Shown here one piece after another: positions 1 through 7,449 of a stretch of DNA of 24,554 bases. The translations under genes and the position numbers were made by a program. The notes under the pieces were generated by a model. The model was not told the DNA's origin. It made no database searches and saw only the letters and a list, made by a program, of their open reading frames with translations. Origin of the DNA: a virus; the IMG/VR virus record IMGVR_UViG_3300036719_003345, positions 1 through 24,554 of that record. One strand, 5' to 3'. Every line of letters starts with the position of its first letter. Position 1 is the first letter of the stretch.

Positions 1-802
1 CAGCACCAGTCTTTCCATTGAAACTAGAAACATAATCTGTAGGCATCGGTCCAGTAGGACCAGTTGGCCCTAGTTGAGTATACATGACCTGATGTGCTGT
101 AAGAATTACTGATGGAATTGCTGGTCTAGTTGGATTTGTTCCTGCTGTGTCTGCTATAAATTCTAAACGAGTATCAGATGTTCGCCACATCAATTCAACA
201 TAATCATTAGCATTAACTTGCAACATGTAGTTCCAAGCAGCAATGGTTTTAGCTGCTGCTGCACCACCCGAAACAGTTACAATGCCGTTACTATCTGCAA
301 TATCTGTTCCGTTTTTACGGAACCATATATCAATAGTGTCTGTACCAGATCCAGAAACTCTATCAGCCTGTGCAGAAAACTCAATGTTATATACGCCAGG
401 ATAACTGAATGTAATTCGTGAATTAGAAACTATACTTACGCCATTAGAATCTGGATCTGTATTGTTATAGGTAATTGGATAAGCACCTGTTGTGCCTGCT
501 GCTTGTTGGTCTTGTGTTGACCAGAAACTACCCCAATATCCTAATGCTCCTCCGGCTCCTGTAGCACCATCAGCACCAGTTGCTCCTGTAGCACCAGTTG
601 CTCCTGTTGCGCCCATAGATCCACCAACAACTGAAATAATTACTGGTCCTGTACCATTATAATTTGCAAAACTTATTCCGCTTCCAGCAGAAATACCATA
701 AATGCTCTTATTGACCCACCCATCACCATTATAAATGTAATGAATGCCACCAAAATCGTAGGTATCACCGCTTGAAGGATTGCTTGGGAAACTAATTGGC
801 AT
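1..802 (-). CDS. Tail fibre protein with collagen-like and C1q/TNF-like domains, 3'-partial
   Basis: The gene reads leftward from ATG at 800-802 and is still open at base 1, so about 267 N-terminal residues are visible. It begins MPISFPSNPSSGDTYDFGG, a short beta module (P..P..G..Y....Y.YNG.GW) common at the start of phage fibre proteins. Residues about 62-84 are a short GAT-type Gly-X-Y run. The next part (YWGSFWSTQDQQAA, later PGVYNIEFSAQAD and NANDYVELMW) has the rhythm of a C1q/TNF-like jelly roll, the trimeric head found on collagen-like phage and viral fibres. A second short GPTGPTGP run and a SFNGKTGA motif follow. It probably acts at the tail tip or virion surface in host recognition. 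It lies 20 nt after the collagen-like gene. No clear Shine-Dalgarno is visible; a CATAAATA box is just upstream. The fold call is by eye from pattern only. Confidence 0.8.
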   Translation of the reverse strand, partial: MPISFPSNPSSGDTYDFGGIHYIYNGDGWVNKSIYGISAGSGISFANYNGTGPVIISVVGGSMGATGATGATGATGADGATGAGGALGYWGSFWSTQDQQAAGTTGAYPITYNNTDPDSNGVSIVSNSRITFSYPGVYNIEFSAQADRVSGSGTDTIDIWFRKNGTDIADSNGIVTVSGGAAAAKTIAAWNYMLQVNANDYVELMWRTSDTRLEFIADTAGTNPTRPAIPSVILTAHQVMYTQLGPTGPTGPMPTDYVSSFNGKTGA

Positions 803-810
803 AGGTCATA

Positions 811-818
811 TATTTATG
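811..818 (-). promoter_or_regulatory. Possible late promoter box (CATAAATA)
   Basis: The minus strand reads CATAAATA here, one mismatch from the T4 late consensus TATAAATA and matching the looser NATAAATA form. It lies in the 20-nt gap between the collagen-like gene and the next fibre gene. The ATG at 802 is only 8 nt past the box, so a start at the usual distance would give an almost leaderless mRNA. Seven-base AT-only matches are expected by chance in DNA this AT-rich, so this is weak. Confidence 0.3.
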
Positions 819-822
819 GTTG

Positions 823-2145
823 TTAACTGATCCAAACTTGAGATCCATTTTTAGTTACTGAAGTATAAATTATTCCATCATCTGTGTTGTACCATCTATC
901 TCCAGGATTGGGAGTTCCGGGTGCAGTGTCTCCCTCGTAAAAACGAGTAGCATAAGAACCATCAGAATATTTTAAACCAGCTGGTATACTTAAATCTGAT
1001 GTGCTTGGATCTAAATTGAATCCTGTTACTCTTTTTAAATCTGCACCAGAACTATCTGCTAATTGAACATCACCGTCACTACCTTTAGTAGTAATAGAAG
1101 ATCCAGTCGTAGCATCAACTCTTACATTTGACCCGGATCGCGTAACAGTAAGATTATTGCCGAAGTCAATAAAAGCGACACCAGTACGAAGTACAACGCT
1201 ACCATTTCTTTTTACTCCTAAACCGCTACCACCGCTATTGTGTAGCGGATCGATTGTCATTGGATTAACTGGTATTGCGGCTAGTTTATCATTGACAAAT
1301 TTTATGTCAAAAGAAAGTTCTTTTTTCTTTTCATCATATTTTAATGGATAGACTGCATTTGCTATTCCATCTGAACCAGAAGGGCCTTGATCCCCTTTAG
1401 GGCCTTGTAATCCCTGCGGTCCTATTGGTCCCTGTTCGCCTTGTGGTCCTTGTGGTCCTATTGGGCCTTGTTTCCCCTGCTGTCCTTGTGGACCAATTGG
1501 ACCAGCAGGACCTATTTCCCCCTGATCTCCTTTGGAGCCTATATCTCCCTTTGGACCTTGTAGACCCTGCTTTCCTTGTTTGCCTTCTTTTCCTTCTTTA
1601 CCTTGTGGTCCTATTGGGCCTTGTTCCCCTTGCGGTCCTTCTAATCCTTGTTGTCCCTGTTCTCCTTTTGGGCCTTGGGGTCCTATTGGACCTCTCTCTC
1701 CCTGTGGACCTCTCTGACCATCTTTACCAGCTGGTCCAGCTTCTCCTTGAGGACCCTGCTTACCATCTATACCATTTCTACCTGGCTCTCCCTGTTCTCC
1801 TTTTTCGCCGCGCATTCCCTGAACACCAGGCAATCCCTGTGGGCCTTGGGGACCAGCGATTGACTCTATTAAAGTAGTCTGCTTAGGAGGAGTTTTTACT
1901 TCTTTTCTTATTAGTTTATTTTTTTGTTCAAAAATTGGTTGAAAATATTCGTTTAAATTCGAATTATCAACTTTGAAACAAATTACATCACCAGATTCTT
2001 CTTTTACAAATAAAGAATTTGTTCCAGAACCAATATTATAAGATGATGAATACCATTGAGGAGATACACATTCAAATATGGTATCTTTCTTTAAATTGGC
2101 TATGTTCCTTTTGAGAACAATTTTTTGTCCGATTTGGAAGTTCAT
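823..2145 (-). CDS. Collagen-like tail fibre / virion surface protein
   Basis: This 440-aa protein has three parts. Residues 1-97 form a compact N-terminal domain rich in beta-type sequence ([14 protein letters not shown]...), probably the virion attachment part. Residues about 98-259 are an almost unbroken Gly-X-Y collagen-like stalk of some 54 triplets, rich in GPQ, GEQ, GPI and GKQ, which should form a homotrimeric triple helix. The last 180 residues are a Ser/Gly/Thr/Asp-rich beta domain ending in a short module, [20 protein letters not shown]. The ATG overlaps the stop of the 41-aa gene upstream by one base (TAATG), which suggests translational coupling. Collagen-like proteins are frequent as fibres or decoration in large marine phages. 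Exact virion position is unknown. The long antisense reading frame opposite the stalk is a by-product of the GXY codons. Confidence 0.85.
   Translation of the reverse strand: MNFQIGQKIVLKRNIANLKKDTIFECVSPQWYSSSYNIGSGTNSLFVKEESGDVICFKVDNSNLNEYFQPIFEQKNKLIRKEVKTPPKQTTLIESIAGPQGPQGLPGVQGMRGEKGEQGEPGRNGIDGKQGPQGEAGPAGKDGQRGPQGERGPIGPQGPKGEQGQQGLEGPQGEQGPIGPQGKEGKEGKQGKQGLQGPKGDIGSKGDQGEIGPAGPIGPQGQQGKQGPIGPQGPQGEQGPIGPQGLQGPKGDQGPSGSDGIANAVYPLKYDEKKKELSFDIKFVNDKLAAIPVNPMTIDPLHNSGGSGLGVKRNGSVVLRTGVAFIDFGNNLTVTRSGSNVRVDATTGSSITTKGSDGDVQLADSSGADLKRVTGFNLDPSTSDLSIPAGLKYSDGSYATRFYEGDTAPGTPNPGDRWYNTDDGIIYTSVTKNGSQVWIS
1366..1854 (-). repeat. Gly-X-Y collagen-like repeat region within the fibre gene
   Basis: On the plus strand this stretch is a degenerate 9-nt periodicity (tcctattgg / ccttgtggt-like units), which translates on the minus strand into about 54 Gly-X-Y triplets with a few imperfect ones. 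It is a protein-level repeat inside one open frame, not an intergenic array. Similar 18-27-nt blocks recur ([13 protein letters not shown] appears at least twice), so slippage or recombination could change the stalk length. Confidence 0.85.
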
Positions 2146-2270
2146 TATCGATAATAAATTTCAGTATTGGTGGTTTTCTTTATCTTAATTTTATTCACTA
2201 TACCTTTATTGGTCAGTGTTTTTGAAAGTATAGTTGCTGTCTTATTAAATTCTTTAACCTTTACTTTCAT
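2145..2270 (-). CDS. Small basic protein of 41 aa, unknown function
   Basis: ATG at 2268-2270 overlaps the TGA of the preceding gene (ATGA), and its TAA overlaps the ATG of the collagen-like gene by one base (TAATG). It fills the whole space between two genes without leaving a gap. The product starts MKVKVKEFNKTATILSKTL and ends KKTTNTEIYYR. It is rich in Lys and Thr, with no membrane segment or signal peptide. This interlocked packing is the main evidence that it is real. It may be a small virion or fibre-associated protein by location. I do not recognise the family. Confidence 0.65.
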   Translation of the reverse strand: MKVKVKEFNKTATILSKTLTNKGIVNKIKIKKTTNTEIYYR

Positions 2271-2692
2271 ATCAAACCACCATCTTCATTCAAAATCTCA
2301 AATCTTCCTCTCAGAAGCATATCTGAGAAGGTACTTCCTTTATTCAATTCAACTGTATAAAAATGTCTTCCTGCTGGAAGATAGCCCATTATATTTGATG
2401 TAAATTCAAAATAAATTCCACCGTTTAAAGTTGCCAAATTTTCATCTTTATTGATTCTGACGAAGCTTATTCCAGAATCATGTGAAAGTCCAGTTAATCC
2501 AGTTATTAAATATGTTACACCAACAAAATCAGATTGGAAGACTAAATTTTGTGAAGTTGGAACACTTTTAAAGATCTTGAAATCTATATTTTGAAATGTT
2601 GCAGAAATGGCTGCATCATTTGCGTCAAAATAAGTTAAAAGTAAATTAAAATTATTACCTTTTATCGCTTCAAGATCTTTTTGTGGTGTCAT
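2267..2692 (-). CDS. Putative virion structural protein, 141 aa
   Basis: The protein begins MTPQKDLEAIKGNNFNLLLT and is rich in beta-type segments (NIDFKIFKSV, GRHFYTVELNKG, RGRFEILNEDGG). It resembles the small Ig-like or baseplate-adaptor proteins often placed before tail fibre genes, where a two-strand opening 'kGdnf.l.v.f.d..g.a' is common. No catalytic motif, signal peptide or membrane helix is seen. The ATG overlaps the stop of the GT2-TPR gene (ATGA); AAGG lies upstream of it, and a GATAAATA box about 22 nt upstream could start a late transcript. The link to fibres comes from position and texture rather than a recognised family. Confidence 0.65.
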   Translation of the reverse strand: MTPQKDLEAIKGNNFNLLLTYFDANDAAISATFQNIDFKIFKSVPTSQNLVFQSDFVGVTYLITGLTGLSHDSGISFVRINKDENLATLNGGIYFEFTSNIMGYLPAGRHFYTVELNKGSTFSDMLLRGRFEILNEDGGLI

Positions 2693-3906
2693 TTGTATGC
2701 CTTATGCTTCTTTTTATTTATCTTCTTTAGCTCCTTTTGTTTTTGCTTTTCAACCATTTCTTGAACTCCTCGCTCATTCTGAATCTTAGCAACAATCTGC
2801 TTATAAGATTCAAAATTATGATTGATTCTTGCTCTTTCGCTCTCTGGGAATTTGTTTTCACAAATCAATTTGTGACATGCTTGTAGTCCTAGATGGAACT
2901 TACCGACAGAATGCGCCACAGCACCAAGCTCATCCAAATTGCCCCAAGAATATGGAATTTCTTCTATGAAAAGGGTATCTTCAATTGGTCTTGGTATTTC
3001 AAGAGCCATACGAGCATAATTATATGCTGCTCTTGGTCTTCCATGCATTCTATGTAATCTAGCCAATTGATATAATGGCTCTGCTCTTGTTGGTCTTGCT
3101 TCGTAAGACTTCATGAACATATCATATATTTCTGGCCAAGGATGTGCCAAGAAAGTCTTGCAGATAGCCATTCGATATACAGAGAAGAAAACTTCTTCTT
3201 CCCAACCACCCAAAGTAGATCTCTTTTCGTATGCTGCTAATGCCTTTTCCCACTGATGGGAATCGAAATAGCTTTGAGCAAGATAGAAGTGATATCTTAC
3301 ATTCGTTGGATCGTCTTGAATAGCCTTTTCAAGAAGTTCTGCATCTCTGGCGTATTTTTCTTTTGGATCAATACCAATGTTTCTAGCACCTTCAGTACGA
3401 GCTTCGATTGAGTACTTTCCAAAAATTTTATCTATCTTATAAGGCTTTGGTTCTGAATCTGGGTATTCATGAAGAACCCCAATATAGTGCCAGTCTCTAT
3501 TGTTCTTGAAAATTTGTGTTCTCCACCAAGTAAATTCTCCTCTGGCGAACTGTAGAGTATATGCATCTGCTGTTGGGTTTTGTGGGAACTCAAATTGACC
3601 GTTTACGCTATCGTCAGCATCAATGACCCAAGCATAGTCTGCCTTGCCCTTGGCGTTCTGGAATGCCTCTGTACGAGAACCTATCTTGCCTGCGTGATCA
3701 CCGAATCCCTTCCAGTCAGACTGGTAAATTTCTCCGGGGATGTTCTTCTCCTCAAAAAACTTACGAATCATGTCCTGAGTTCCATCAGTAGAACCAGTAT
3801 CAGTGATGTCGTAACGGTCTATGTACTTGTAGATTGATTCAAGGCAACGAAGAATGACATGGGTTTCATTCTTCACGATCATGCATAGTGTAATTGTAGG
3901 TTTCAT
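2689..3906 (-). CDS. GT2-family glycosyltransferase with TPR-like C-terminal domain
   Basis: The 405-aa product starts MKPTITLCMIVKNE, the typical first strand of a GT-A family 2 enzyme. It has the nucleotide-sugar signature DTGSTDGT at residues 36-43 and the metal-binding DxD as DADD at 96-99. From about residue 185 it becomes helical with TPR-like spacing (AELLEKAIQDDPTNVRYHFYLAQSY and later repeats). The tail is very Lys-rich (KQKQKELKKINKKKHKAYK). GT2-TPR proteins occur in marine T4-like phages and giant viruses; the acceptor is unknown and could be a virion protein or a host or phage glycan. It follows a perfect TATAAATA box whose 3' end is only 4 nt from the ATG. Its GC looks higher than that of the adjacent island genes, like the core genes. 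Confidence 0.88.
   Translation of the reverse strand: MKPTITLCMIVKNETHVILRCLESIYKYIDRYDITDTGSTDGTQDMIRKFFEEKNIPGEIYQSDWKGFGDHAGKIGSRTEAFQNAKGKADYAWVIDADDSVNGQFEFPQNPTADAYTLQFARGEFTWWRTQIFKNNRDWHYIGVLHEYPDSEPKPYKIDKIFGKYSIEARTEGARNIGIDPKEKYARDAELLEKAIQDDPTNVRYHFYLAQSYFDSHQWEKALAAYEKRSTLGGWEEEVFFSVYRMAICKTFLAHPWPEIYDMFMKSYEARPTRAEPLYQLARLHRMHGRPRAAYNYARMALEIPRPIEDTLFIEEIPYSWGNLDELGAVAHSVGKFHLGLQACHKLICENKFPESERARINHNFESYKQIVAKIQNERGVQEMVEKQKQKELKKINKKKHKAYK
2715..2722 (-). promoter_or_regulatory. Candidate T4-type late promoter box (GATAAATA)
   Basis: The minus strand reads GATAAATA in the last codons of the GT2-TPR gene, 22 nt before the ATG at 2692. The expected start would be near 2709, which leaves a short leader containing AAGG before the ATG. 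This geometry is what a real late promoter for the virion genes would need. The 7-base core also occurs by chance in AT-rich coding sequence. Confidence 0.4.
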
Positions 3907-3910
3907 GCTG

Positions 3911-3918
3911 TATTTATA
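3911..3918 (-). promoter_or_regulatory. T4-type late promoter box TATAAATA
   Basis: The minus strand carries a perfect TATAAATA, the -10-like element read by the gp55 late sigma factor encoded in this same window. It spans the junction between the SDR gene and the GT2-TPR gene: the SDR stop codon TAA (3914-3916) lies inside the box. The ATG of the GT2 gene (3904-3906) follows after 4 nt, so a start about 6 nt past the box would fall on the ATG itself. This marks a plausible boundary between the sugar island and the late virion block. Confidence 0.6.
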
Positions 3919-4681
3919 CCAATTTTTTTAGTTCGTTGTAAGTTTCTCGTATTCCTTGTTCAAGACCAATTGTCTTTATTGGAAGGTCAGAATCTTCACA
4001 ATAAAAATCTAACCCCTTTTCATTTATGACTATTGGTACTTTATAATCAGAAAGATTATTGATCATATTTGCAATGTCGAATAATGTAAATTTATTCTCG
4101 TAAGAACAATTTACTTCTTTACTAATATTATCGTTTTGTATATAAAAATCAACTAAAGATATCAGATCTTTCATATAGAAAAAATCCATAATTTTATCTT
4201 TATGGATTATTATTTGTTCTTTTTTCATATATCTGATTATATTTGATTTTATGAATCTAGTATCAAGTTCATTTTCATCAAATACTGCAAATATTCTTAA
4301 GTTATACCAACCATCAGTATTTTTTACTATGTCGCGTATATCTCTTTTGCTATCTCCATATGGAGTATCATGAAATATTTCAGCACCTGAACCAAAAGAT
4401 ATTAACTTTTTAAACTTATGTCTATTTGAATGAAGATTATTGATCATCTTCATATTATTTTCATAAATTAAATTATTTTCTTCTTTTAATCGGCTTCCAC
4501 CAGTTGTAGCTGTATGGATTACAACATCGTAAAATTTTTCATTAAACCATTCACAAGTAGAATTGTAATCAGATAAATCAAAATAATTTCTTGATATACA
4601 ATTAATGTTATATTTTTGCTGTAAAATGTTATTTAAAGATTTAGCTATATAACCATTTCCACCAGTAATTAATATATTCAT
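3914..4681 (-). CDS. NAD(P)-dependent epimerase/dehydratase/reductase (extended SDR)
   Basis: This 255-aa protein opens with the Rossmann motif TGGNGYIAKSL (GxxGxxA type). Its catalytic YxxxK is YGDSK, preceded by the Ser-rich FGSGAE strand. The segment DVVIHTATTGG followed by GSGAEI..TPYGDSK recalls GDP-fucose synthase and related 4-ketoreductases, but at 255 aa it is shorter than those enzymes (about 310-320). It probably reduces or epimerises a nucleotide-activated keto sugar. In this cluster it could reduce a branched ketone, as YerF does, or make a deoxysugar donor for the fucosyltransferases. The substrate cannot be read from the sequence. It is very AT-rich. It is preceded by a 48-nt AT-only gap, the largest gap within the island. 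Confidence 0.8.
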   Translation of the reverse strand: MNILITGGNGYIAKSLNNILQQKYNINCISRNYFDLSDYNSTCEWFNEKFYDVVIHTATTGGSRLKEENNLIYENNMKMINNLHSNRHKFKKLISFGSGAEIFHDTPYGDSKRDIRDIVKNTDGWYNLRIFAVFDENELDTRFIKSNIIRYMKKEQIIIHKDKIMDFFYMKDLISLVDFYIQNDNISKEVNCSYENKFTLFDIANMINNLSDYKVPIVINEKGLDFYCEDSDLPIKTIGLEQGIRETYNELKKLV

Positions 4682-4697
4682 AATTTATTAATAAATT
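4682..4697. repeat. 16-bp perfect AT palindrome between SDR and panB-like genes
   Basis: The sequence AATTTATTAATAAATT is its own reverse complement. It lies in the 48-nt AT-rich gap (4682-4729) after the panB-like gene, just upstream of the SDR start. There is no loop or GC stem, so it is not a good intrinsic terminator. It may be a protein-binding site or simply chance in nearly pure AT sequence. Confidence 0.4.
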
Positions 4698-4729
4698 TTA
4701 AATTTTTATTAAATATTAATTAAAATATA

Positions 4730-5668
4730 TTATCGCTTAATATCGGATGGATTTGCTGTGATTGGAGTTACACAGTGATTTGGTTTTGCGTTATTTTCTA
4801 CTCTATCTTGCTCATACTTCCACTTATCATCGCCCAATAATTTCTCAAGCTCTTCTTCCTTAATTTCATAAAAATTATCTGGACCAGGAAATATACCAGA
4901 TCTAACTTCATCAACATATTGTACAAGAGCTTCTTGAATTATTTTTCCTGCCTCGCAATAACGCTTTACAAATTTTGATTTGAATTCCCAAAATAGACCA
5001 GTTAAATCATGGAAGATTACTAGCTGTCCATCAACTTCATTTCCGCCCCCGATTCCATATACAGGAATCTTTAATTCCCTAGCAATCATTCCTGCTGGTT
5101 CTTTTGGCATTGCTTCCAATAATAGTGCAGAACATCCTGCTTCCTGAAGTTTTAGTGCTTGATTTAAAATTACTTCTGCTTGATCTGCGGTCTTTCCTTG
5201 AACTCTGTATCCGCCTAGCTTTGCTCTTGTATGTGGTGTCAATCCAAGATGACTCATTACCATAATTCCAGAATCAACAATAGCCTTTACTCGGTCTATC
5301 ATTGCTCCCTCTACCTTTACCATATCGCAACCAGCGACTATAAAACGGCCTGCATTTTCAATTGCAACTTGATTGGATGGCTGATATGACATATAAGGCA
5401 TATCTCCAATCAAAAATGCATTTTGATTTCCCTTACTTACTGCTTCACAGCTTCTAATCATATCATCCATTGTTACTGGAATGGTTGTTTTATAGCCAAG
5501 TGTGGTCATTCCAAGAGAATCACCAATCAACACGCAATCTACTCCAGCTCTATCTGCAAGAATTGCTTGTGGATAATCATAAGCGGTAACTAGTACCGTT
5601 TTAATACCTTTAGCCTTATTTGTTGTTAGTGTAAGAATTGTTTTCTTTGTTTTGCTATCTGCTGCCAT
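4730..5668 (-). CDS. panB: Ketopantoate hydroxymethyltransferase family protein (PanB-like)
   Basis: The 312-aa product aligns by eye with PanB over residues about 22-260. PanB transfers a hydroxymethyl group from methylene-tetrahydrofolate to the alpha-carbon of 2-oxoisovalerate. Metal ligands are present in GDSLGM (D50) and GDMPYM (D89). Other PanB signatures are VKVEG (K118, E120), SHLGLTPH (H140) and LLLEAMP, whose E185 corresponds to the catalytic base. GGYRVQGK is also typical. All key residues I can check are kept, so it is likely active. It is about 45 residues longer than E. coli PanB, with an acidic C-terminal tail (EELEKLLGDDKWKYEQ). A strong AAGGAG ends 7 nt before the ATG; the upstream TAA stop lies just ahead of it. 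In this sugar cluster the true acceptor may be a keto sugar or keto acid other than 2-oxoisovalerate. Confidence 0.9.
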   Translation of the reverse strand: MAADSKTKKTILTLTTNKAKGIKTVLVTAYDYPQAILADRAGVDCVLIGDSLGMTTLGYKTTIPVTMDDMIRSCEAVSKGNQNAFLIGDMPYMSYQPSNQVAIENAGRFIVAGCDMVKVEGAMIDRVKAIVDSGIMVMSHLGLTPHTRAKLGGYRVQGKTADQAEVILNQALKLQEAGCSALLLEAMPKEPAGMIARELKIPVYGIGGGNEVDGQLVIFHDLTGLFWEFKSKFVKRYCEAGKIIQEALVQYVDEVRSGIFPGPDNFYEIKEEELEKLLGDDKWKYEQDRVENNAKPNHCVTPITANPSDIKR

Positions 5669-5679
5669 AACGAATCTCC

Positions 5680-7449
5680 TTATAAGGGGTTAATTATCAT
5701 TTCCTGTTTAAATTCTTCATCGTCTAAAAATGGGTACATATTTTCTAGTGGTTGAGAAACCAATTTGCCATCGCTATTTATCTTCGCAGAAGAAGAAGGC
5801 GACATGTTTTGTGAAAACGGACAAATTACTTCTATTAGTGCAAATCCATTTGTATTTAATATTTCTGGAAGTCGCTCATTAATATCTTCTTGTGTTTCCA
5901 ATTTATGGTAGGGCATATCATATGCATATGCTATTTTTGAAATTTCTGGGAATGAAAGGCCGGACTTTTTATCAGTTCCAAAGTAACGACTTTCAAAAAA
6001 TTTATCCATAGTATTTCTAATAGACAAATATCCTCCATTGTTTAAAACAAATATTTTTACGGGTAATCCATAATTAACTACAGTTTGCAATTCTTGAATA
6101 TTCATCTGAAAAGATCCATCACCTGTAATTGCAATAATTTGTTTTCTATTTGATGCTATTGCAGCACCAATTGATGCTGGAATAGAAAAACCCATATCTG
6201 CTTGTGCGCCTGATGTTATATACTTTTGATCATCTCGTATCTTTAGTGCTTGTGATGTTGCATAATATGCAGAACCAGCATCACTTATCACAATTGAATC
6301 TGGGCTGTTATATTCTGATAACTTTTCTATTAAATAGTAAATATTAATTCCGTCTTTTGTGTCCGTATATTCATCGACAAAAACTGGCCATTTATTTCTC
6401 CATCCTATACACTTATTTATCCAAGACTGATCTGTTTTATATTCTATATCATGCGTTTCATTGAAAAAATATTTTAGATCAGTGTTTATTTCCGCATCAA
6501 TTCTTATAGTATTTTTTTTGTGTTCATTCTTATCAATATCAACAACTAATACCTTGGCTTCTCTTGCAAAAGTTTCGTATCTAAATCCAGTGACGGAAAC
6601 ACTCAAACTGCTTCCAAGTGAAATAACTAAATCACTATTCTGTACAGCAAAGTTTCCAGCTCTATCCCCTTTTGTTCCAAGTCTTCCAACATATAGAGGA
6701 TGATTAGAAGGTAAAAAATCTATTCCAAGATAAGTAAATGCTACAGGTAAATTATATTTTTCAATAAATTGAATAAATTCTTTTCTGGTTCCTGATAGGT
6801 GAATGCCATATCCGGCTATAACAATAGGTCGTTTTGCATTTTTTAGATATTCTTCAAAAATAGAACAATCTACCTTATTATTTTCTTCATTTTTTTCAAA
6901 ATGTATTAATTCATTCTCATCAATATAACTGCCTTGTACATCCATAGGAATGTCAATCCAAACAGGTCCAGGTCTGCCCGATTCGCATATATGAAATGCT
7001 TTTTCTAAATGAAAAGCAATCATCTTTGGATCTGTTACCATTACTGCGTACTTTGTAATTGGTTTTACGATATCAACAATATTTGCTTCTTGTACGCCGA
7101 ATTTTCTCAATGGAATATTTAATCCATGAGTATTTTCTTTTCTATTCACATTTCCAGATATAAAAACAACCTTGTTACTATCTTGCCACGCATCAAGTAA
7201 TCCAGTAATCGTATTTGTTCCGCCGCATCCTGTAGTAGGCATTACTACTGATATTTCATTTGTGACCTTTGAATATCCAACAGCTCCCATAGCACATGCT
7301 TGTTCATGATGATTAAAAATTCCTTTTATGGTTTTACTTTTTGCTATTCCATCATTCAAAAACATAGCACCGCCACCTGTCACCATAAAAACATGTCGGA
7401 TTCCTTTTCTTTCTAAAAAAGAGGCAATATAATCTGAAACTCTTACCAT
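5680..7449 (-). CDS. Thiamine-diphosphate-dependent enzyme, acetolactate synthase / YerE-like
   Basis: This 589-aa enzyme has the three-domain layout of the acetolactate synthase family. The N-terminal domain contains HHEQACAMGAVGYSK, with E49 as the glutamate that activates the cofactor. A central domain follows (IVIAGYGIHLSG...). The C-terminal ThDP-binding domain has the GDGSF...NNGGYLSIR motif from about residue 442. The loop TTGCGGTN replaces the TSGPGATN of ordinary acetolactate synthase. The NNGGYLSIR variant is typical of ThDP enzymes I associate with O-antigen clusters. YerE, of this family, decarboxylates pyruvate and adds acetyl to a 4-keto-3,6-dideoxy sugar nucleotide. With an RfbH-like gene nearby, a YerE-type sugar branching role is the best guess. 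A role in branched-chain amino acid synthesis is less likely because reductoisomerase and dehydratase are absent here. Confidence 0.85.
   Translation of the reverse strand: MVRVSDYIASFLERKGIRHVFMVTGGGAMFLNDGIAKSKTIKGIFNHHEQACAMGAVGYSKVTNEISVVMPTTGCGGTNTITGLLDAWQDSNKVVFISGNVNRKENTHGLNIPLRKFGVQEANIVDIVKPITKYAVMVTDPKMIAFHLEKAFHICESGRPGPVWIDIPMDVQGSYIDENELIHFEKNEENNKVDCSIFEEYLKNAKRPIVIAGYGIHLSGTRKEFIQFIEKYNLPVAFTYLGIDFLPSNHPLYVGRLGTKGDRAGNFAVQNSDLVISLGSSLSVSVTGFRYETFAREAKVLVVDIDKNEHKKNTIRIDAEINTDLKYFFNETHDIEYKTDQSWINKCIGWRNKWPVFVDEYTDTKDGINIYYLIEKLSEYNSPDSIVISDAGSAYYATSQALKIRDDQKYITSGAQADMGFSIPASIGAAIASNRKQIIAITGDGSFQMNIQELQTVVNYGLPVKIFVLNNGGYLSIRNTMDKFFESRYFGTDKKSGLSFPEISKIAYAYDMPYHKLETQEDINERLPEILNTNGFALIEVICPFSQNMSPSSSAKINSDGKLVSQPLENMYPFLDDEEFKQEMIINPL

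Noticed and set aside
218-421. Plus-strand ORF of 67 aa
   Set aside because: It is the shadow of the fibre gene on the opposite strand, Cys/Asn/Ser-rich with no family likeness.
1366-1854. Periodic short repeats that could suggest a CRISPR or tandem repeat array
   Set aside because: The 9-nt period is the codon pattern of collagen triplets inside an open frame; no spacers or conserved direct repeats exist.
1425-1877. Long plus-strand open frame opposite the collagen-like gene
   Set aside because: It is the antisense of Gly-X-Y codons, giving a Leu/Val/Pro/Cys-rich low-complexity product; the minus frame is a coherent protein.
5775-5782. GATAAATA inside the ThDP gene, about 107 nt before the panB-like gene
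   Set aside because: Too far from the next ATG and fully within coding sequence; panB has a strong coupled ribosome site instead.
5680-7449. Branched-chain amino acid or pantothenate auxiliary metabolism as the main reading of ThDP + PanB genes
   Set aside because: The intermediate steps (reductoisomerase, dihydroxyacid dehydratase) are absent and the neighbours are sugar enzymes; kept as an alternative only.
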